64,000 nt of DNA, taken from the NCBI GenBank assembly GCA_942493325.1, contig OW818689.1, positions 6,448,001 through 6,512,000 of the forward strand, read 5' to 3'. Every line of letters begins with the position of its first letter. Position 1 is the stretch's first letter. The notes under the pieces are model-generated. The model made no database searches. It was not told the origin of the DNA and worked only from the letters and a program-made list of their open reading frames with translations. The translations under genes were made by a program, and so were the position numbers. This DNA comes from JAAFHB01 sp942493325. Lineage in GTDB: Bacteria; Bacteroidota; Bacteroidia; Bacteroidales; Prolixibacteraceae. Positions 27,707 through 37,468 of the stretch are shown in pieces.

Positions 27707-27750
27707 AAAGGGACTTTTCTCATTCCTAGATGAGAAAGTCCCTTTAAAAT
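27707..27750 (+). terminator. Terminator of the alpha-glucan operon
   Basis: Arms 27707-27723 (aaagggacttttctcat) and 27730-27745 (atgagaaagtcccttt) form a long stem with a six-base loop. An A/T-rich run follows. It starts 15 bases after the CBM48 stop. Confidence 0.85.
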
Positions 27751-27883
27751 TTACATAGTGGGCAGCGTTGTTATTAAAAAATAAAATCTTCATACAGGCA
27801 GATAATGGTTATTTTATATAGAATGCTAATTGACCTTAAAATAGTCCCCGTAATCAATATTGTAGAACGAATTACTGAGAAAT

Positions 27884-29248
27884 GTGTACAACCTATGGAA
27901 AATATTTATGGGATACAGCGGTAATAATATGTCTATTAAAACAAAACAGCTGGCAAATAAAAATCCAGCCAAAAACAGGGATTGTATTCACGAACTATTC
28001 CAAACCGGTAATGCTACATCGGAATACCGGATAATACGTCCGGATGGTAGTATTTGGTTACATAATAGCGAATCAATTGTTTATGACCAAAATGGAAAAT
28101 CCTTGCAGTGGGGTGGTGTTTCTATTGACATTACTGACAAAAAGCTACTGGGAGAGCAATTACGTTTAAAGGATTTTGCCCTGCAAGCTTCACCAACTGC
28201 GATTGGGCTTGCCGATTTAAATGGGATAATATTTTATGCAAATAATGCTTATATAAAACTTTGGGGATATAATGAAAACGAAGTGATTGGAAAGCCTGTT
28301 TCGGATTTTGCATCTTCGCAAGAACAGGTAGGTCAAGTCCTATCATCTATTAGACAGGGGGATATTAGACAGGGGGAAAGCGTCTTTGATGAAGGAGAAT
28401 ACACCCGTAAAGACGGAACCAAATTTTTTGGTTTGATTTCTGCTTGCATTGTTAAATCTGATGAAGGCATACCAATCTGTTTGATGGTCGAATTTGTAGA
28501 TATTACTGAACGAAAACAAATTGAAGTTGAAATCAAACTTAAAAGTGAAGAACTAATAAAAATCAATGCCGTAAAAGACAAATTTTTCTCTATTATTGCT
28601 CATGACCTGCGTAGTCCATTCAATGGATTTCTAGGCTTAACTGAGTTAATGGCTGAAGGATTGTCACACATGACGCTGGATGATATTCAGAAAATTGCAG
28701 TTCTGATGAAAAACTCTGCTACCAATCTATACCGATTACTTGAAAATCTTTTAGAATGGTCATGCATGCAACGAGGTCTGATTCCCTTTCGCCCTTCATT
28801 ATTCATAATATTACCAAAAATAGCAGAAAACATGGTTTTGGTATTGGATTCTGCTGTAAAAAAGGAGATTATGATCAACTATGTTATCCCTGATAATTTG
28901 ATGGTTTTTACAGATGAAAATATGTTTGGCGGGATCATGCGAAATCTAGTTTCCAATGCTGTCAAGTTTACTCCAAAAGGAGGCAAAATAATTATTTCTG
29001 CAAAATTAACTTCCGATAACCTAGTAAAGATTTCCATCAAAGACACAGGTATTGGAATGAGCAAGGCATTGATTGATAATCTTTTCCGACTTGATGTAAA
29101 TACTAATCGGAAAGGGACAGATGGTGAATTGAGTACTGGATTAGGTTTGATCATTTGCAAAGATTTTATTGAAAAAGGAGGAGGAAAATTATGTGTAGTA
29201 AGCGAACCTGGGAGAGGTACTGAGTTTTTTTTTACCCTTCATATATAG
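27884..29248 (+). CDS. PAS-domain sensor histidine kinase, first PAS domain incomplete
   Basis: A 454-residue kinase without membrane segments. Residues 30-88 are only the second half of a PAS domain (SEYRIIRPDGSIW ... VSIDITDKK, the PAC part); the first half is absent. A complete PAS domain follows at 95-210. The kinase core has the H-box FFSIIAHDLRSPFNG (His240), N-box NLVSNAVKFTP, DTGIGM and GLGLIICK. The start codon is uncertain: GTG 27884, ATG 27908 and ATG 27929 are in frame, and a stop lies just upstream at 27863. I infer a 5' truncation of a longer kinase that may still be active. Residues 157-165 contain a five-residue tandem duplication (IRQGD, IRQGE). No response regulator is adjacent. 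Confidence 0.82.
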   Translation: MYNLWKIFMGYSGNNMSIKTKQLANKNPAKNRDCIHELFQTGNATSEYRIIRPDGSIWLHNSESIVYDQNGKSLQWGGVSIDITDKKLLGEQLRLKDFALQASPTAIGLADLNGIIFYANNAYIKLWGYNENEVIGKPVSDFASSQEQVGQVLSSIRQGDIRQGESVFDEGEYTRKDGTKFFGLISACIVKSDEGIPICLMVEFVDITERKQIEVEIKLKSEELIKINAVKDKFFSIIAHDLRSPFNGFLGLTELMAEGLSHMTLDDIQKIAVLMKNSATNLYRLLENLLEWSCMQRGLIPFRPSLFIILPKIAENMVLVLDSAVKKEIMINYVIPDNLMVFTDENMFGGIMRNLVSNAVKFTPKGGKIIISAKLTSDNLVKISIKDTGIGMSKALIDNLFRLDVNTNRKGTDGELSTGLGLIICKDFIEKGGGKLCVVSEPGRGTEFFFTLHI

Positions 29249-29261
29249 ATTATATTTGTTG

Positions 29262-29290
29262 CCCGGTAAAAACCGGGTTAAGTAATTTTT
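29262..29290 (+). terminator. Short terminator hairpin after the histidine kinase
   Basis: Arms cccggt (29262-29267) and accggg (29272-29277) with a four-base A loop, then ttaagtaattttt. The stem is short but GC-rich. Confidence 0.55.
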
Positions 29291-29492
29291 GCTTTTAAAC
29301 TCTATGATAATCTGAATGAGTATTTTCGTTTTTAAAAGTAAGCCCCTTCTATTTCAGGACAAGACATTTCTATTTTAAGTTTGGGGCTGGTTTGAAATAT
29401 GAAGAGATCAATTTGCCTTGAAGTGAGAAACTCTTTCAAGAAAAAAATTAAAAAAATGAATTTTTAGAACCTCTTTTAGAAATTTACAAATC

Positions 29493-32400
29493 TTATTTTT
29501 TGGGTCCCATAGGCACTGTAGTTGTTTTAATTTTGTGATAATCCTGGTCTACCTCGCTTTTGCGCTTTATTGTCTCCTTTTGCGGTACAGGGACTTTTGC
29601 GTACATTTTTAGTACGCCGCTGGCGTGCCGGTAATAATGTCCCCTGAGATCTTTTGAGTATTCAGTAAGGATTTTTTTGCCTAATCCGTTCACATCGCCA
29701 CACCGGTACAATGCCCGGGCAAGAATGAGTTCGCGCAACGAATTATTTCGTGTACTGGTATCGGTTCCACTGGGGGGTGTCAGGTTTTTGGCTGTCTGAA
29801 TATCAGGCATCGAATGACCGGTTACCCCGGGAAGCTGGAGGAGATCGTAGAGGATAAGGGCACCCTTATCATCCCCCATGGTTTCGAGCGCCATGGCCAC
29901 AGCCCTGAAATGAGAAAATTCGCTTTTTGTACTGAGCTTTTTCGAAATTTGTTCCAACAGAGGTATTGCTTCAACACGTTTACTTCTGCCCAACGCAATA
30001 ATTAATCCGTCGAGATAGGAGATGCTTTTGCCAAACTGTCCCATTCCGGTGTAATTCCAACCCTCGTCCCAGTTTTTATTGTCTTCGATGGCTTGTTGTA
30101 ACACTTTCCCGCCTGCAGGATTTCCGAGCATTCCGAGGATCCTTGCGTAAGTGAGCTGGTCTTCCGGATTTGTTGCCTGGCCAAAGGCCTCTATCATTAG
30201 CGGTACAGAACGTTTCGTGTCCCAAAGTAAAGTTTCAAGGCCATCAAGATTATGGGTAACCGTTTTTGCAGCTTCCCTGATGCTTTCATCCGAAGGAGGG
30301 TAATTATCCTGGTCGGTAAGCACCGTTGAAGGCAGATTTTCAATTTTAATAAGCTCTTTCTGTAACGATTTCAGGTCGATATTCCTGATCAGTTGATTGT
30401 TTTTTGCCGCTATAGCTGCCGCCCAGCCGACTGCATAACCTTGATTCTGAACGCATGGCTGCATCCTGATCACAGGCATTGCATCGCGGTCGGCACTTGC
30501 TCCAAGGCCGGTAACCACAATTCCTTCAATGCCTTTCGGCAAAAGGGCGCGTAAGGGAACATAAGCTGTTACGTCAGCTCCGCTGTGTGCGGGAGGTTTC
30601 AGATAAAAGAACGAATCCTCTGTAAAACCATGGGTGTCGAACGAACTGACATGAATTGAAATTACATCGGGGTAAGTGCGGCCATTGTAAACGTCCAATA
30701 CCGAAATGGTAAAATCACCTACCATGCGGCGACGTTCACGTGTTTGCGATAATTTCCCAATGTCATACTGGTTGGCAAATTTGTCTTTAGCGACTATAAA
30801 TGTCCACCAGATATCCAGCATGTCGGTATCATCGGTAAATGTCCAGTCGCTGTTATTGTAAAAATCGTTCGGATTTTTAAATGGCATACCTGCTCCCTGG
30901 ACAGCTACTGAATTGCCATCGGTGTATACAAATCCAGCCCCTGCGGCTATCGCAATATCAGAACTTCCCGATGAATCAATAACGGTATGGGCCAGAATCA
31001 CCCCTTTACCGAAAGGAGTAGCGACGACAACTCCTTTGACTTTTCCTTTTTCGATGTAGGCGCCGCAACCTAAAACTCCGAACCAGATATCACCACCTGC
31101 ATTACGGATTTCGCGCCTGAAATATTCTGTTTTCCAGTCGAACACCCATTCTTCGAGTTTTTTCTTTTGTCTGATATTGCCTTCACCGATTGCTTTCACA
31201 CCCAGATCGACTTCATTGGTGTATCCTTTGCGGTAACCATGATAATAGCGACCGACCATTCCTGCGGTTCCGATACCACCTAATCCATGTAAATATTCAA
31301 GTACTATGGTTTTGGCGCCATGCCGGGCTGCCCCGACAGCCGCAGGAGCCCCGGCAGTTCCACCTCCCATTACAAGAACATCGTAATTTCCAAGGATTGG
31401 AAGTGTAGTTGCATCAGACTGGATCAATCCCTGGCTTAACGAAGGCCGGATTCCGCCAAGCAATTCTCCAACATCACCTTTTAAGGAATTTGAACTTCTT
31501 TTGCCGTTAATTTTTACGGAGACGAGCTGGGAAGTCGAAGCGGCCAGGTTGGCTGCTGCTTTGCCGACTCGTTCTCCGATTCTGATCATTCCTCCGGGTT
31601 GTAACAGATTTGCGGCTGCTGTGCGGTGAAGATCAGCCATTCCGTTCAACACGAAGATCCGGTTGACTTTTTGTGGTTGAAATGGCGTGAGTTCCATATT
31701 TTCGATATCGGTCTCTGCATTTCCCATACTACTTTTCCCGATCATGTGATCGGGTGGTACCTGGAACAGAAGATCTCCTGATTCGACCTGGTTGGCATCC
31801 CAGGTGAGGTCGCGGGCAATTTGTTCTGCAGCGGCAAACGACTCGTAAGAGCTGTTTTTCATTTCGATATCCAGCGAATATTCGATTGCCTTGTATTTTG
31901 TGTCTTTAAAAACGACGGATTCCGGCAATATCTGAGAAGTGCCGCCTGAGAGCTTTTTCTCATTATTACCAACCACGATAAATTTGAAATTCTGTTTTCC
32001 GGCGGGATAGGATGTAAATGATGCCGATGTGAGCCGGGTTACCATCGCCCGGGGTGTAGCATCGATAATTATTTTCGCCCTTACGGCCTGTTTCCCGGAC
32101 CGGTTTGCAATGGCTACACCGGCAGGATTTCCCTGTGAATCGGTCAGCAAATCGGTGACATAACTCGAAAAAAGGAAGTCGACCTTATTATTTATGAGTT
32201 CATTGTCGAGCGTTTGCTTAAATTTGAGCGGCACCAGTAGTCCATTGCCGAAGAGTTTTTTACCCAGCTCCGTATCCGTTGCATTTGGGTGGACATTCCA
32301 GTAACGATAGGTGCCGCAAACATCTTCACCCAGATAGGTTTCCTGGGCGATAAGCAAAACCTTTGCCCCGTTTTGTGCAGCACTTACGGCTGCCGCAACT

Positions 32401-32588
32401 GCTGCGGTCGAACCGCCAACCACAACTACATCAACAGTATAAGCCACAGGTACTTTACGCGCAGACTGAGTGCAGAACTTTCCTTTTCCGTTTTCCTGTG
32501 GTGGGGTTTGCGGAAATGCAAACAAGTTGCCCGATGCAAGTAATGCTGATCCTGTAGCTGTTGTAAGAATAAAATCTCTTCGTTTCAT
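29493..32588 (-). CDS. Tat-exported protein with two FAD-oxidoreductase domains and C-terminal HEAT-like repeats
   Basis: The ATG ending at 32588 gives 1031 residues; an upstream extension lacks a signal. The N-terminus KRRDFIL followed by a small-residue hydrophobic stretch is a twin-arginine signal. The first Rossmann nucleotide-binding loop is VVVGGSTAAVAA (about 55-65), which departs from the usual GxGxxG. The second is VMGGGTAGAPAA (about 406-416), which is canonical. Both belong to the FAD_oxidored (PF12831-type) group. From about residue 810 the sequence is helical and repeat-like (LTYARILGMLGNPAGGKVL, AVAMALETMGDDKGALIL), resembling HEAT repeats. It is the last gene of a long minus-strand run that includes CstA and an FMN-motif HEAT protein. 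Substrate unknown; extracytoplasmic oxidation is inferred. Confidence 0.82.
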   Translation of the reverse strand: MKRRDFILTTATGSALLASGNLFAFPQTPPQENGKGKFCTQSARKVPVAYTVDVVVVGGSTAAVAAAVSAAQNGAKVLLIAQETYLGEDVCGTYRYWNVHPNATDTELGKKLFGNGLLVPLKFKQTLDNELINNKVDFLFSSYVTDLLTDSQGNPAGVAIANRSGKQAVRAKIIIDATPRAMVTRLTSASFTSYPAGKQNFKFIVVGNNEKKLSGGTSQILPESVVFKDTKYKAIEYSLDIEMKNSSYESFAAAEQIARDLTWDANQVESGDLLFQVPPDHMIGKSSMGNAETDIENMELTPFQPQKVNRIFVLNGMADLHRTAAANLLQPGGMIRIGERVGKAAANLAASTSQLVSVKINGKRSSNSLKGDVGELLGGIRPSLSQGLIQSDATTLPILGNYDVLVMGGGTAGAPAAVGAARHGAKTIVLEYLHGLGGIGTAGMVGRYYHGYRKGYTNEVDLGVKAIGEGNIRQKKKLEEWVFDWKTEYFRREIRNAGGDIWFGVLGCGAYIEKGKVKGVVVATPFGKGVILAHTVIDSSGSSDIAIAAGAGFVYTDGNSVAVQGAGMPFKNPNDFYNNSDWTFTDDTDMLDIWWTFIVAKDKFANQYDIGKLSQTRERRRMVGDFTISVLDVYNGRTYPDVISIHVSSFDTHGFTEDSFFYLKPPAHSGADVTAYVPLRALLPKGIEGIVVTGLGASADRDAMPVIRMQPCVQNQGYAVGWAAAIAAKNNQLIRNIDLKSLQKELIKIENLPSTVLTDQDNYPPSDESIREAAKTVTHNLDGLETLLWDTKRSVPLMIEAFGQATNPEDQLTYARILGMLGNPAGGKVLQQAIEDNKNWDEGWNYTGMGQFGKSISYLDGLIIALGRSKRVEAIPLLEQISKKLSTKSEFSHFRAVAMALETMGDDKGALILYDLLQLPGVTGHSMPDIQTAKNLTPPSGTDTSTRNNSLRELILARALYRCGDVNGLGKKILTEYSKDLRGHYYRHASGVLKMYAKVPVPQKETIKRKSEVDQDYHKIKTTTVPMGPKK

Positions 32589-32718
32589 ATGTAGGTTAAT
32601 GTGTTTGTTGACCCTCAAACCGCCCGCTGGCAAATTATCTGCATCACCGGGTTTTGGCTCAGGAGAGTTTCAATTGTGAGTTATTTGTTGTTTATACGTA
32701 AGTTGTCCGATCAGGACA

Positions 32719-34164
32719 TCATGAAATTAACAGCGAAAGTTGTGCCTTTAATTTTCTCCGGTATAGTTCACACTTTATAAAAGCTACGATAGCTACAAAA
32801 AAGCCTGCGAAAAGTGAGATATTGTAGGGCAGATTAAAGCCTTCGGGAGCAAAGAACAGATAGGAAGTAATTACAACGGTCATAAAAAGGGCCGGAATAA
32901 GTGTAACCAGGTAGTTTTTACTTTCTTTAATCAGGTAAACAGTTACTGTCCAGAGTACTACTGCTGCAAGAGTTTGGTTTGACCAGGCAAAGTAACGCCA
33001 TATAATCGCGAAATCAACCTGGGTAAGGGCATAACCGACGATGAAAAGGGGAACGCTGATTATCAGCCTGTTCCGTATTGGTCCTTGTTTTAGCGCAAGA
33101 AAGTCAGCCACAATCAGGCGTGCACTCCTGAAAGCGGTATCACCTGAGGTGATGGGGGCAGCCACTACCCCTAACAATGCCAATGCACCACCCACACGCC
33201 CAAGCAATGAGTTTGATATTTCATTCACAAGATAGGCAGCATTTCCCTTGTTGGCAATCATTACTTCATTCAAATGGCCTACTCCACCATAAAATGCCAT
33301 ACCGATTGCTGCCCATATCAGGGCGACAACTCCTTCAGTAATCATTGCTCCGTAAAACACACGACGCCCAAATTTTTCATTCGTAATACAGCGGGCCATC
33401 AGCGGCGATTGTGTGGCATGAAATCCCGATATTGCTCCGCAGGCGATCGTAATGAACATCATGGGAAAAATCGGAAACTGTTTGGGTTGATCGTGAAAGT
33501 TTGTGAGATTAGTCCAGGTAAGTTCAGGAATCTGGTATCCCCCTGCAAACAATGCACTGATCAATCCAACTGCCATAAACAACAGGGCAAAGCCAAAAAC
33601 CGGGTAGATTCTCCCGATTATTTTATCGATCGGTAGCAGCGTAGCCAGCACATAATAAATAAACACAACCCAAACCCAAAAATTCATAGAAAGGAAATCC
33701 GGGGTCAGACTGGCAAGAATTTTCGCCGGTCCCATGATAAAAACGGCACCGACAATGATCATCAGAATTACAGTAAAACCTCTCATGATCTGCTTAGTAT
33801 TTCTGCCGAGGTATATTCCCACTATCTCTGTAATACTTAATCCGTTATGCTTTATGGAGAGCATGCCTGATAGATAGTCGTGAACGCCTCCTGCAAATAT
33901 GGATCCAAGAACAATCCATAAAAAAGCGACTGGTCCCCACATCGCGCCGGCTACTGCCCCAAAAATGGGTCCTAATCCGGCAATATTGAGGAACTGGATT
34001 AAAAAGACTCTCCACCAGGGCATAGGAACATAATCGACGCCGTCGGTCATTTTATAGGCAGGGGTAACCCTTTTGGTATCGGCGCCTGCAACTTTTTCCA
34101 GATAAGTTGAATAGAGAAAATACCCCAGGATCAGAACTACTATTGATAGTGTAAATGTGATCAT
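32719..34164 (-). CDS. CstA-family (carbon starvation) transporter
   Basis: A polytopic inner-membrane protein of 481 residues with about 12-14 hydrophobic segments. The conserved blocks FLNIAGLGPIFGAVAGAMWGP, GSIFAGGVHDYLSGMLSIKHNG, GFHATQSPLMARCI and PITSGDTAFRSARLI identify the CstA family. Known members import peptides or pyruvate. It is shorter than E. coli CstA, like many Bacteroidota versions. Placed between the HEAT/FMN-motif protein and the double FAD oxidoreductase, it may carry a product of that pathway; this is inference. Confidence 0.92.
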   Translation of the reverse strand: MITFTLSIVVLILGYFLYSTYLEKVAGADTKRVTPAYKMTDGVDYVPMPWWRVFLIQFLNIAGLGPIFGAVAGAMWGPVAFLWIVLGSIFAGGVHDYLSGMLSIKHNGLSITEIVGIYLGRNTKQIMRGFTVILMIIVGAVFIMGPAKILASLTPDFLSMNFWVWVVFIYYVLATLLPIDKIIGRIYPVFGFALLFMAVGLISALFAGGYQIPELTWTNLTNFHDQPKQFPIFPMMFITIACGAISGFHATQSPLMARCITNEKFGRRVFYGAMITEGVVALIWAAIGMAFYGGVGHLNEVMIANKGNAAYLVNEISNSLLGRVGGALALLGVVAAPITSGDTAFRSARLIVADFLALKQGPIRNRLIISVPLFIVGYALTQVDFAIIWRYFAWSNQTLAAVVLWTVTVYLIKESKNYLVTLIPALFMTVVITSYLFFAPEGFNLPYNISLFAGFFVAIVAFIKCELYRRKLKAQLSLLIS

Positions 34165-34300
34165 TTTTAAATAGTTGGTTGTTAAATCAGCTCCATCTTA
34201 AAGCTGAAGATTAAGAAAAGTCCTTTATATTTTAAGCTATTGTTTACTCCTTTAATTTTTTCAGTCATTCATTTTTTACCTTCTCAATCATTCAGCACTG

Positions 34301-35458
34301 TTATTGCTTTTTCTTCTCATACCTGTTGAGCTGTTTGACAATATCAGGCGATTGATCAGGCAAATTTAACAGAAAATAAAAAGTTCTGTTTGCCACATTT
34401 ACATTTTTGCTTTCCAGCAGCAAACTTAGTTTAAGCTGGTCATCATAAGAGGGCTGAACTTTTCGTTCGAGTAAGGTAAGTATCAAATTCACAAGATAAT
34501 AATTATCACTTTTAAGTCTGTTCACCATCTCACTCACAACTGGTTGAGTTAATTGAGTTGAGGTTCGGAGAAACTCAACCGCTGTATTCTTGATCCGGAA
34601 GTCTTCACTGTCGAGCAATTTTATTACCTCTTTCTGGAGTCGTTCTTCCCCGATGTTGCACTTTTTTAAAAATTTAAGCGCCTGAATTGACGCTAAATAA
34701 TTCCCGGAGTGTAGGATATGTAAGGCTGCATCGGCATATTGATCACCTGTTTGACCGGATTCGCTGATCCATTGAAGCCCTGTTATCTGGCTGTACGGAT
34801 CCTTTTCCTGTAACAGATGGTTGAATAATTGGCCCGAAAGCAGATTGTCCCTGGTATAGGCGATAATGCTGTCACGTGTTGTTCCGTAGACAAGATGCCA
34901 AAGCGTATAGGAGGTGTAAGCGGCTTCAGGTACAATCCATGGTGAAAGATCGGGTAGGGTAGCTCCTGTAATTCCGTCTGACTTTTCTTTGGACTTGTTT
35001 TCTGCCGGTACCTTTACAGGATGAATTTCAAGCTGGGTATAATAACCTAGCTGTGAAGATGAATCACCTAAAATTTCGTTGAGCCGTGTATAATCCGGTT
35101 CCAGAAAAGGTACATGTTCCCTTTTTGTCAGTTCTTCGCCCGGGGAAAGGGAAAATCCGAGATATTTGCCCGTAAGTTCCCAATACATGGTGATATTAAC
35201 CAGCCGGCATAGCGAATCGATACACACTGCCGTATGAATATTCCGGCTGAATGCTTCGGGATAGTCGTTCCCGGTAAAATAGAGCGTCAGTGAATCGTCG
35301 GGAATTGTGTCGTTAAAATTGATCAGGATTTTACTTGTGGTCTTTGCCTTGTCAGGACGAAAAGATGATGTAAAATACATCACGTCAGTCTCCTGTATTC
35401 CGGTGTTTCCTGACAATACAAAAAGTAAGATGGTCAATATTAATGAAATTCTACCCAT
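34301..35458 (-). CDS. Secreted protein with FMN-attachment motif and HEAT-like repeats
   Basis: A 385-residue exported protein (hydrophobic ISLILTILLFVLSG near the start; no lipobox). Residues 30-150 are a beta-rich domain I cannot name. At 161-167 it carries DGITGAT, which fits the D-x-x-(S/T)-G-A-T signature at which ApbE attaches FMN covalently; the acceptor would be Thr167. The next segment (LSPWIVPEAAYTSYTLWHLVYG) corresponds to the helix that usually follows that motif in RnfG/NqrC-type FMN-binding domains. From about residue 215 to the end the protein is helical with HEAT-like repeats. It lies 136 bases upstream of cstA. I infer a periplasmic flavin electron carrier; no apbE gene is in the window. 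Confidence 0.65.
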   Translation of the reverse strand: MGRISLILTILLFVLSGNTGIQETDVMYFTSSFRPDKAKTTSKILINFNDTIPDDSLTLYFTGNDYPEAFSRNIHTAVCIDSLCRLVNITMYWELTGKYLGFSLSPGEELTKREHVPFLEPDYTRLNEILGDSSSQLGYYTQLEIHPVKVPAENKSKEKSDGITGATLPDLSPWIVPEAAYTSYTLWHLVYGTTRDSIIAYTRDNLLSGQLFNHLLQEKDPYSQITGLQWISESGQTGDQYADAALHILHSGNYLASIQALKFLKKCNIGEERLQKEVIKLLDSEDFRIKNTAVEFLRTSTQLTQPVVSEMVNRLKSDNYYLVNLILTLLERKVQPSYDDQLKLSLLLESKNVNVANRTFYFLLNLPDQSPDIVKQLNRYEKKKQ

Positions 35459-35560
35459 TATTGGCTGACTTAATTTTGTTATAGTGTTTTATTTTTTAAT
35501 TCAGGCAACTTTTACTGCCAGCCATCCAGTTGCCAGCTGCAAGTTGCGTGATCCGTGCAA

Positions 35561-37441
35561 TTATTTTAGTGTCTTGAGTAAAGTGCCACCTTCGTTGTAC
35601 TTTTGTTGATTCGGCAGATCAAGTTTTCCGGTTCCTTTTGACATCAGGTCCTGTAATTCCGGAAGATATGTTTCGTATACCTTTCGGGGCAGGACATCGT
35701 GATTTTTGCAAACAGATGCAGCCATTCCAACGACTTCGCCCATCATACCCGTGGTACGCATAACCCTGACTGTTCCAAGCGCCACGTGTGTTACGCTGAT
35801 ATTTCTGCCGGCCATAAAAAGATTGTTAACATTCCGGGAATAAAGGCAGCGGTAGGGGATTGGGTAAGGATAAATTGGTTTGTGCTTTGCAATCGACTTA
35901 AACTCTCCTTCAGGAAAGTATTGTGTATTTTTCGGATCAGGATAATGCAGGTCAATGGTCCATGAAGTGGGTGCGGTACCATCAGGATATTTCACAACAT
36001 CGGTTAAGTCCTGTTCCCTGAGCACAAGATCTCCGGTTAACCGTCGCGACTCCCGTTTACCTGCCACATATGCCACCCATTTAAGCTGGCTGTTTTTATA
36101 ATTCTGGTTCTCTTCAAAACGGTTTTTCAGGTACGACCAGTTGGAGAATACAACCATTAATCCATAATCCCTGATGCGTTCGAAATCTTTCACCTGGTCG
36201 TAGTTCATACCTGTTTCCCAGGTCCATTCACCCATTTTTACAACCTGTACACTTTTTTCGTTGAAATTCAGCCCCCAGGAAATAGGAGGGAATAACTCGG
36301 GGCGGGTTGATTCTTCGGCATACCACTGCACCGATGATCCCATGGTCATTTTATCTTTAACTTTGGGTGCAGTAGGTTCTCCATATTCATCCTGTCCTTC
36401 GCGGCCCATCATAAAATCGGCCCCTGCCAGTGCCCCGATTGTAGCATCGCCTGTGCAATCGGCAAAAAGAGGAGCTTCGAAACGCAGCTGAGTTGAGTTT
36501 TCAATTTTCGAGGCGTATACTGCTGAGATCAGGTCACCCTTTTTATCCACACCATTGGCACGGTAATTCAGAAAAAGGGAGATATTTTTTTCTGCAGTCA
36601 CCACATCGAGCTTTTTCTGATCTTCGTAGAAAGCGGCTGGTTGTGCATTTCCACCCTTCACCGGTCCTATCTCATTGACCACATTACCCAGCATGGGGTA
36701 GGGGGCAAGGTTTATTCTTCCGCCCAGGTGAACACGCACTTCTGAACTGTTATTTCCACCCAGCACAGGACGATCCTGGATAAGGGCCACCTTCAATCCA
36801 AGGCGTGCAGCCGAAAGTGCAGCGCAGGTACCCGCTACTCCGCCACCGATCACAACAAGATCGAATTTACCGGCAGAGGCAGGCTTTTCGGGAAGACCTA
36901 AAGCCTTTTTTCTGAAGGCTGCCAGTTCGTCCGGTGTATTTACGGGGCGAAATGATGAATTGGTGGTGAAAAGTATGGCATCGCACCGGCCATTAAAACC
37001 GGTTAGATCGCGCAGCGAAATTTTCGTTTCTCCTGCTTTAATCTTTACTGAACCACCATATTGCCAGTTCCATTCAGTATCCTCCGTTCCGAAAGTTGCC
37101 TTGAGTGGCTTACCGTCGATTACCAGGTTAAACTTGCCGGGTGTCTCTTTATCCGACCAGTATCCTACCCAATTGCGCGTTCTTACAAATACCCTATAGT
37201 TTCCGGTTGCGGGAAAAGTCACATTGGTCGAGGCATCTGCGACAGGTTTACCCAATCCGTGAGCCATCAGAAAAGGTGATCCCATCTGATCCATAAACTG
37301 CTGGTCAACAACCCAGCCTCCCTTGTCGGAAAAACTTTCGCATTCCACAAGGATCTGACTTTTAAGACTCGTATTTAGTATAAACAGAAAAAATACGAAA
37401 AGGAAAGCTTTAACTTTTAAATTGATAGTCAATCGAGCCAT
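35561..37441 (-). CDS. Secreted FAD-dependent oxidoreductase with N-terminal carbohydrate-binding-like domain (paralog 1)
   Basis: 626 residues with a Sec signal peptide (FLFVFFLFILNTSLKS). Residues about 30-165 form a beta-sandwich-like domain (VECESFSDKGGWVVDQQFMD ... FRVFVRT-type ... DAILFT) similar to carbohydrate- or surface-binding modules. The FAD domain begins at about 194 with VVIGGGVAGTCAALSAARLG, followed by RPVLGGNNSSE and, further on, FADCTGDA and FMAGRNISVTHVA, all markers of the FAD_oxidored (PF12831-type) family. It is 27 bases downstream of paralog 2, so the two are co-transcribed. The substrate is unknown; context suggests a sugar or glycoside. Confidence 0.85.
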   Translation of the reverse strand: MARLTINLKVKAFLFVFFLFILNTSLKSQILVECESFSDKGGWVVDQQFMDQMGSPFLMAHGLGKPVADASTNVTFPATGNYRVFVRTRNWVGYWSDKETPGKFNLVIDGKPLKATFGTEDTEWNWQYGGSVKIKAGETKISLRDLTGFNGRCDAILFTTNSSFRPVNTPDELAAFRKKALGLPEKPASAGKFDLVVIGGGVAGTCAALSAARLGLKVALIQDRPVLGGNNSSEVRVHLGGRINLAPYPMLGNVVNEIGPVKGGNAQPAAFYEDQKKLDVVTAEKNISLFLNYRANGVDKKGDLISAVYASKIENSTQLRFEAPLFADCTGDATIGALAGADFMMGREGQDEYGEPTAPKVKDKMTMGSSVQWYAEESTRPELFPPISWGLNFNEKSVQVVKMGEWTWETGMNYDQVKDFERIRDYGLMVVFSNWSYLKNRFEENQNYKNSQLKWVAYVAGKRESRRLTGDLVLREQDLTDVVKYPDGTAPTSWTIDLHYPDPKNTQYFPEGEFKSIAKHKPIYPYPIPYRCLYSRNVNNLFMAGRNISVTHVALGTVRVMRTTGMMGEVVGMAASVCKNHDVLPRKVYETYLPELQDLMSKGTGKLDLPNQQKYNEGGTLLKTLK

Positions 37442-37468
37442 ATAAGTTGTTTTTAAATTTATTTTTAT

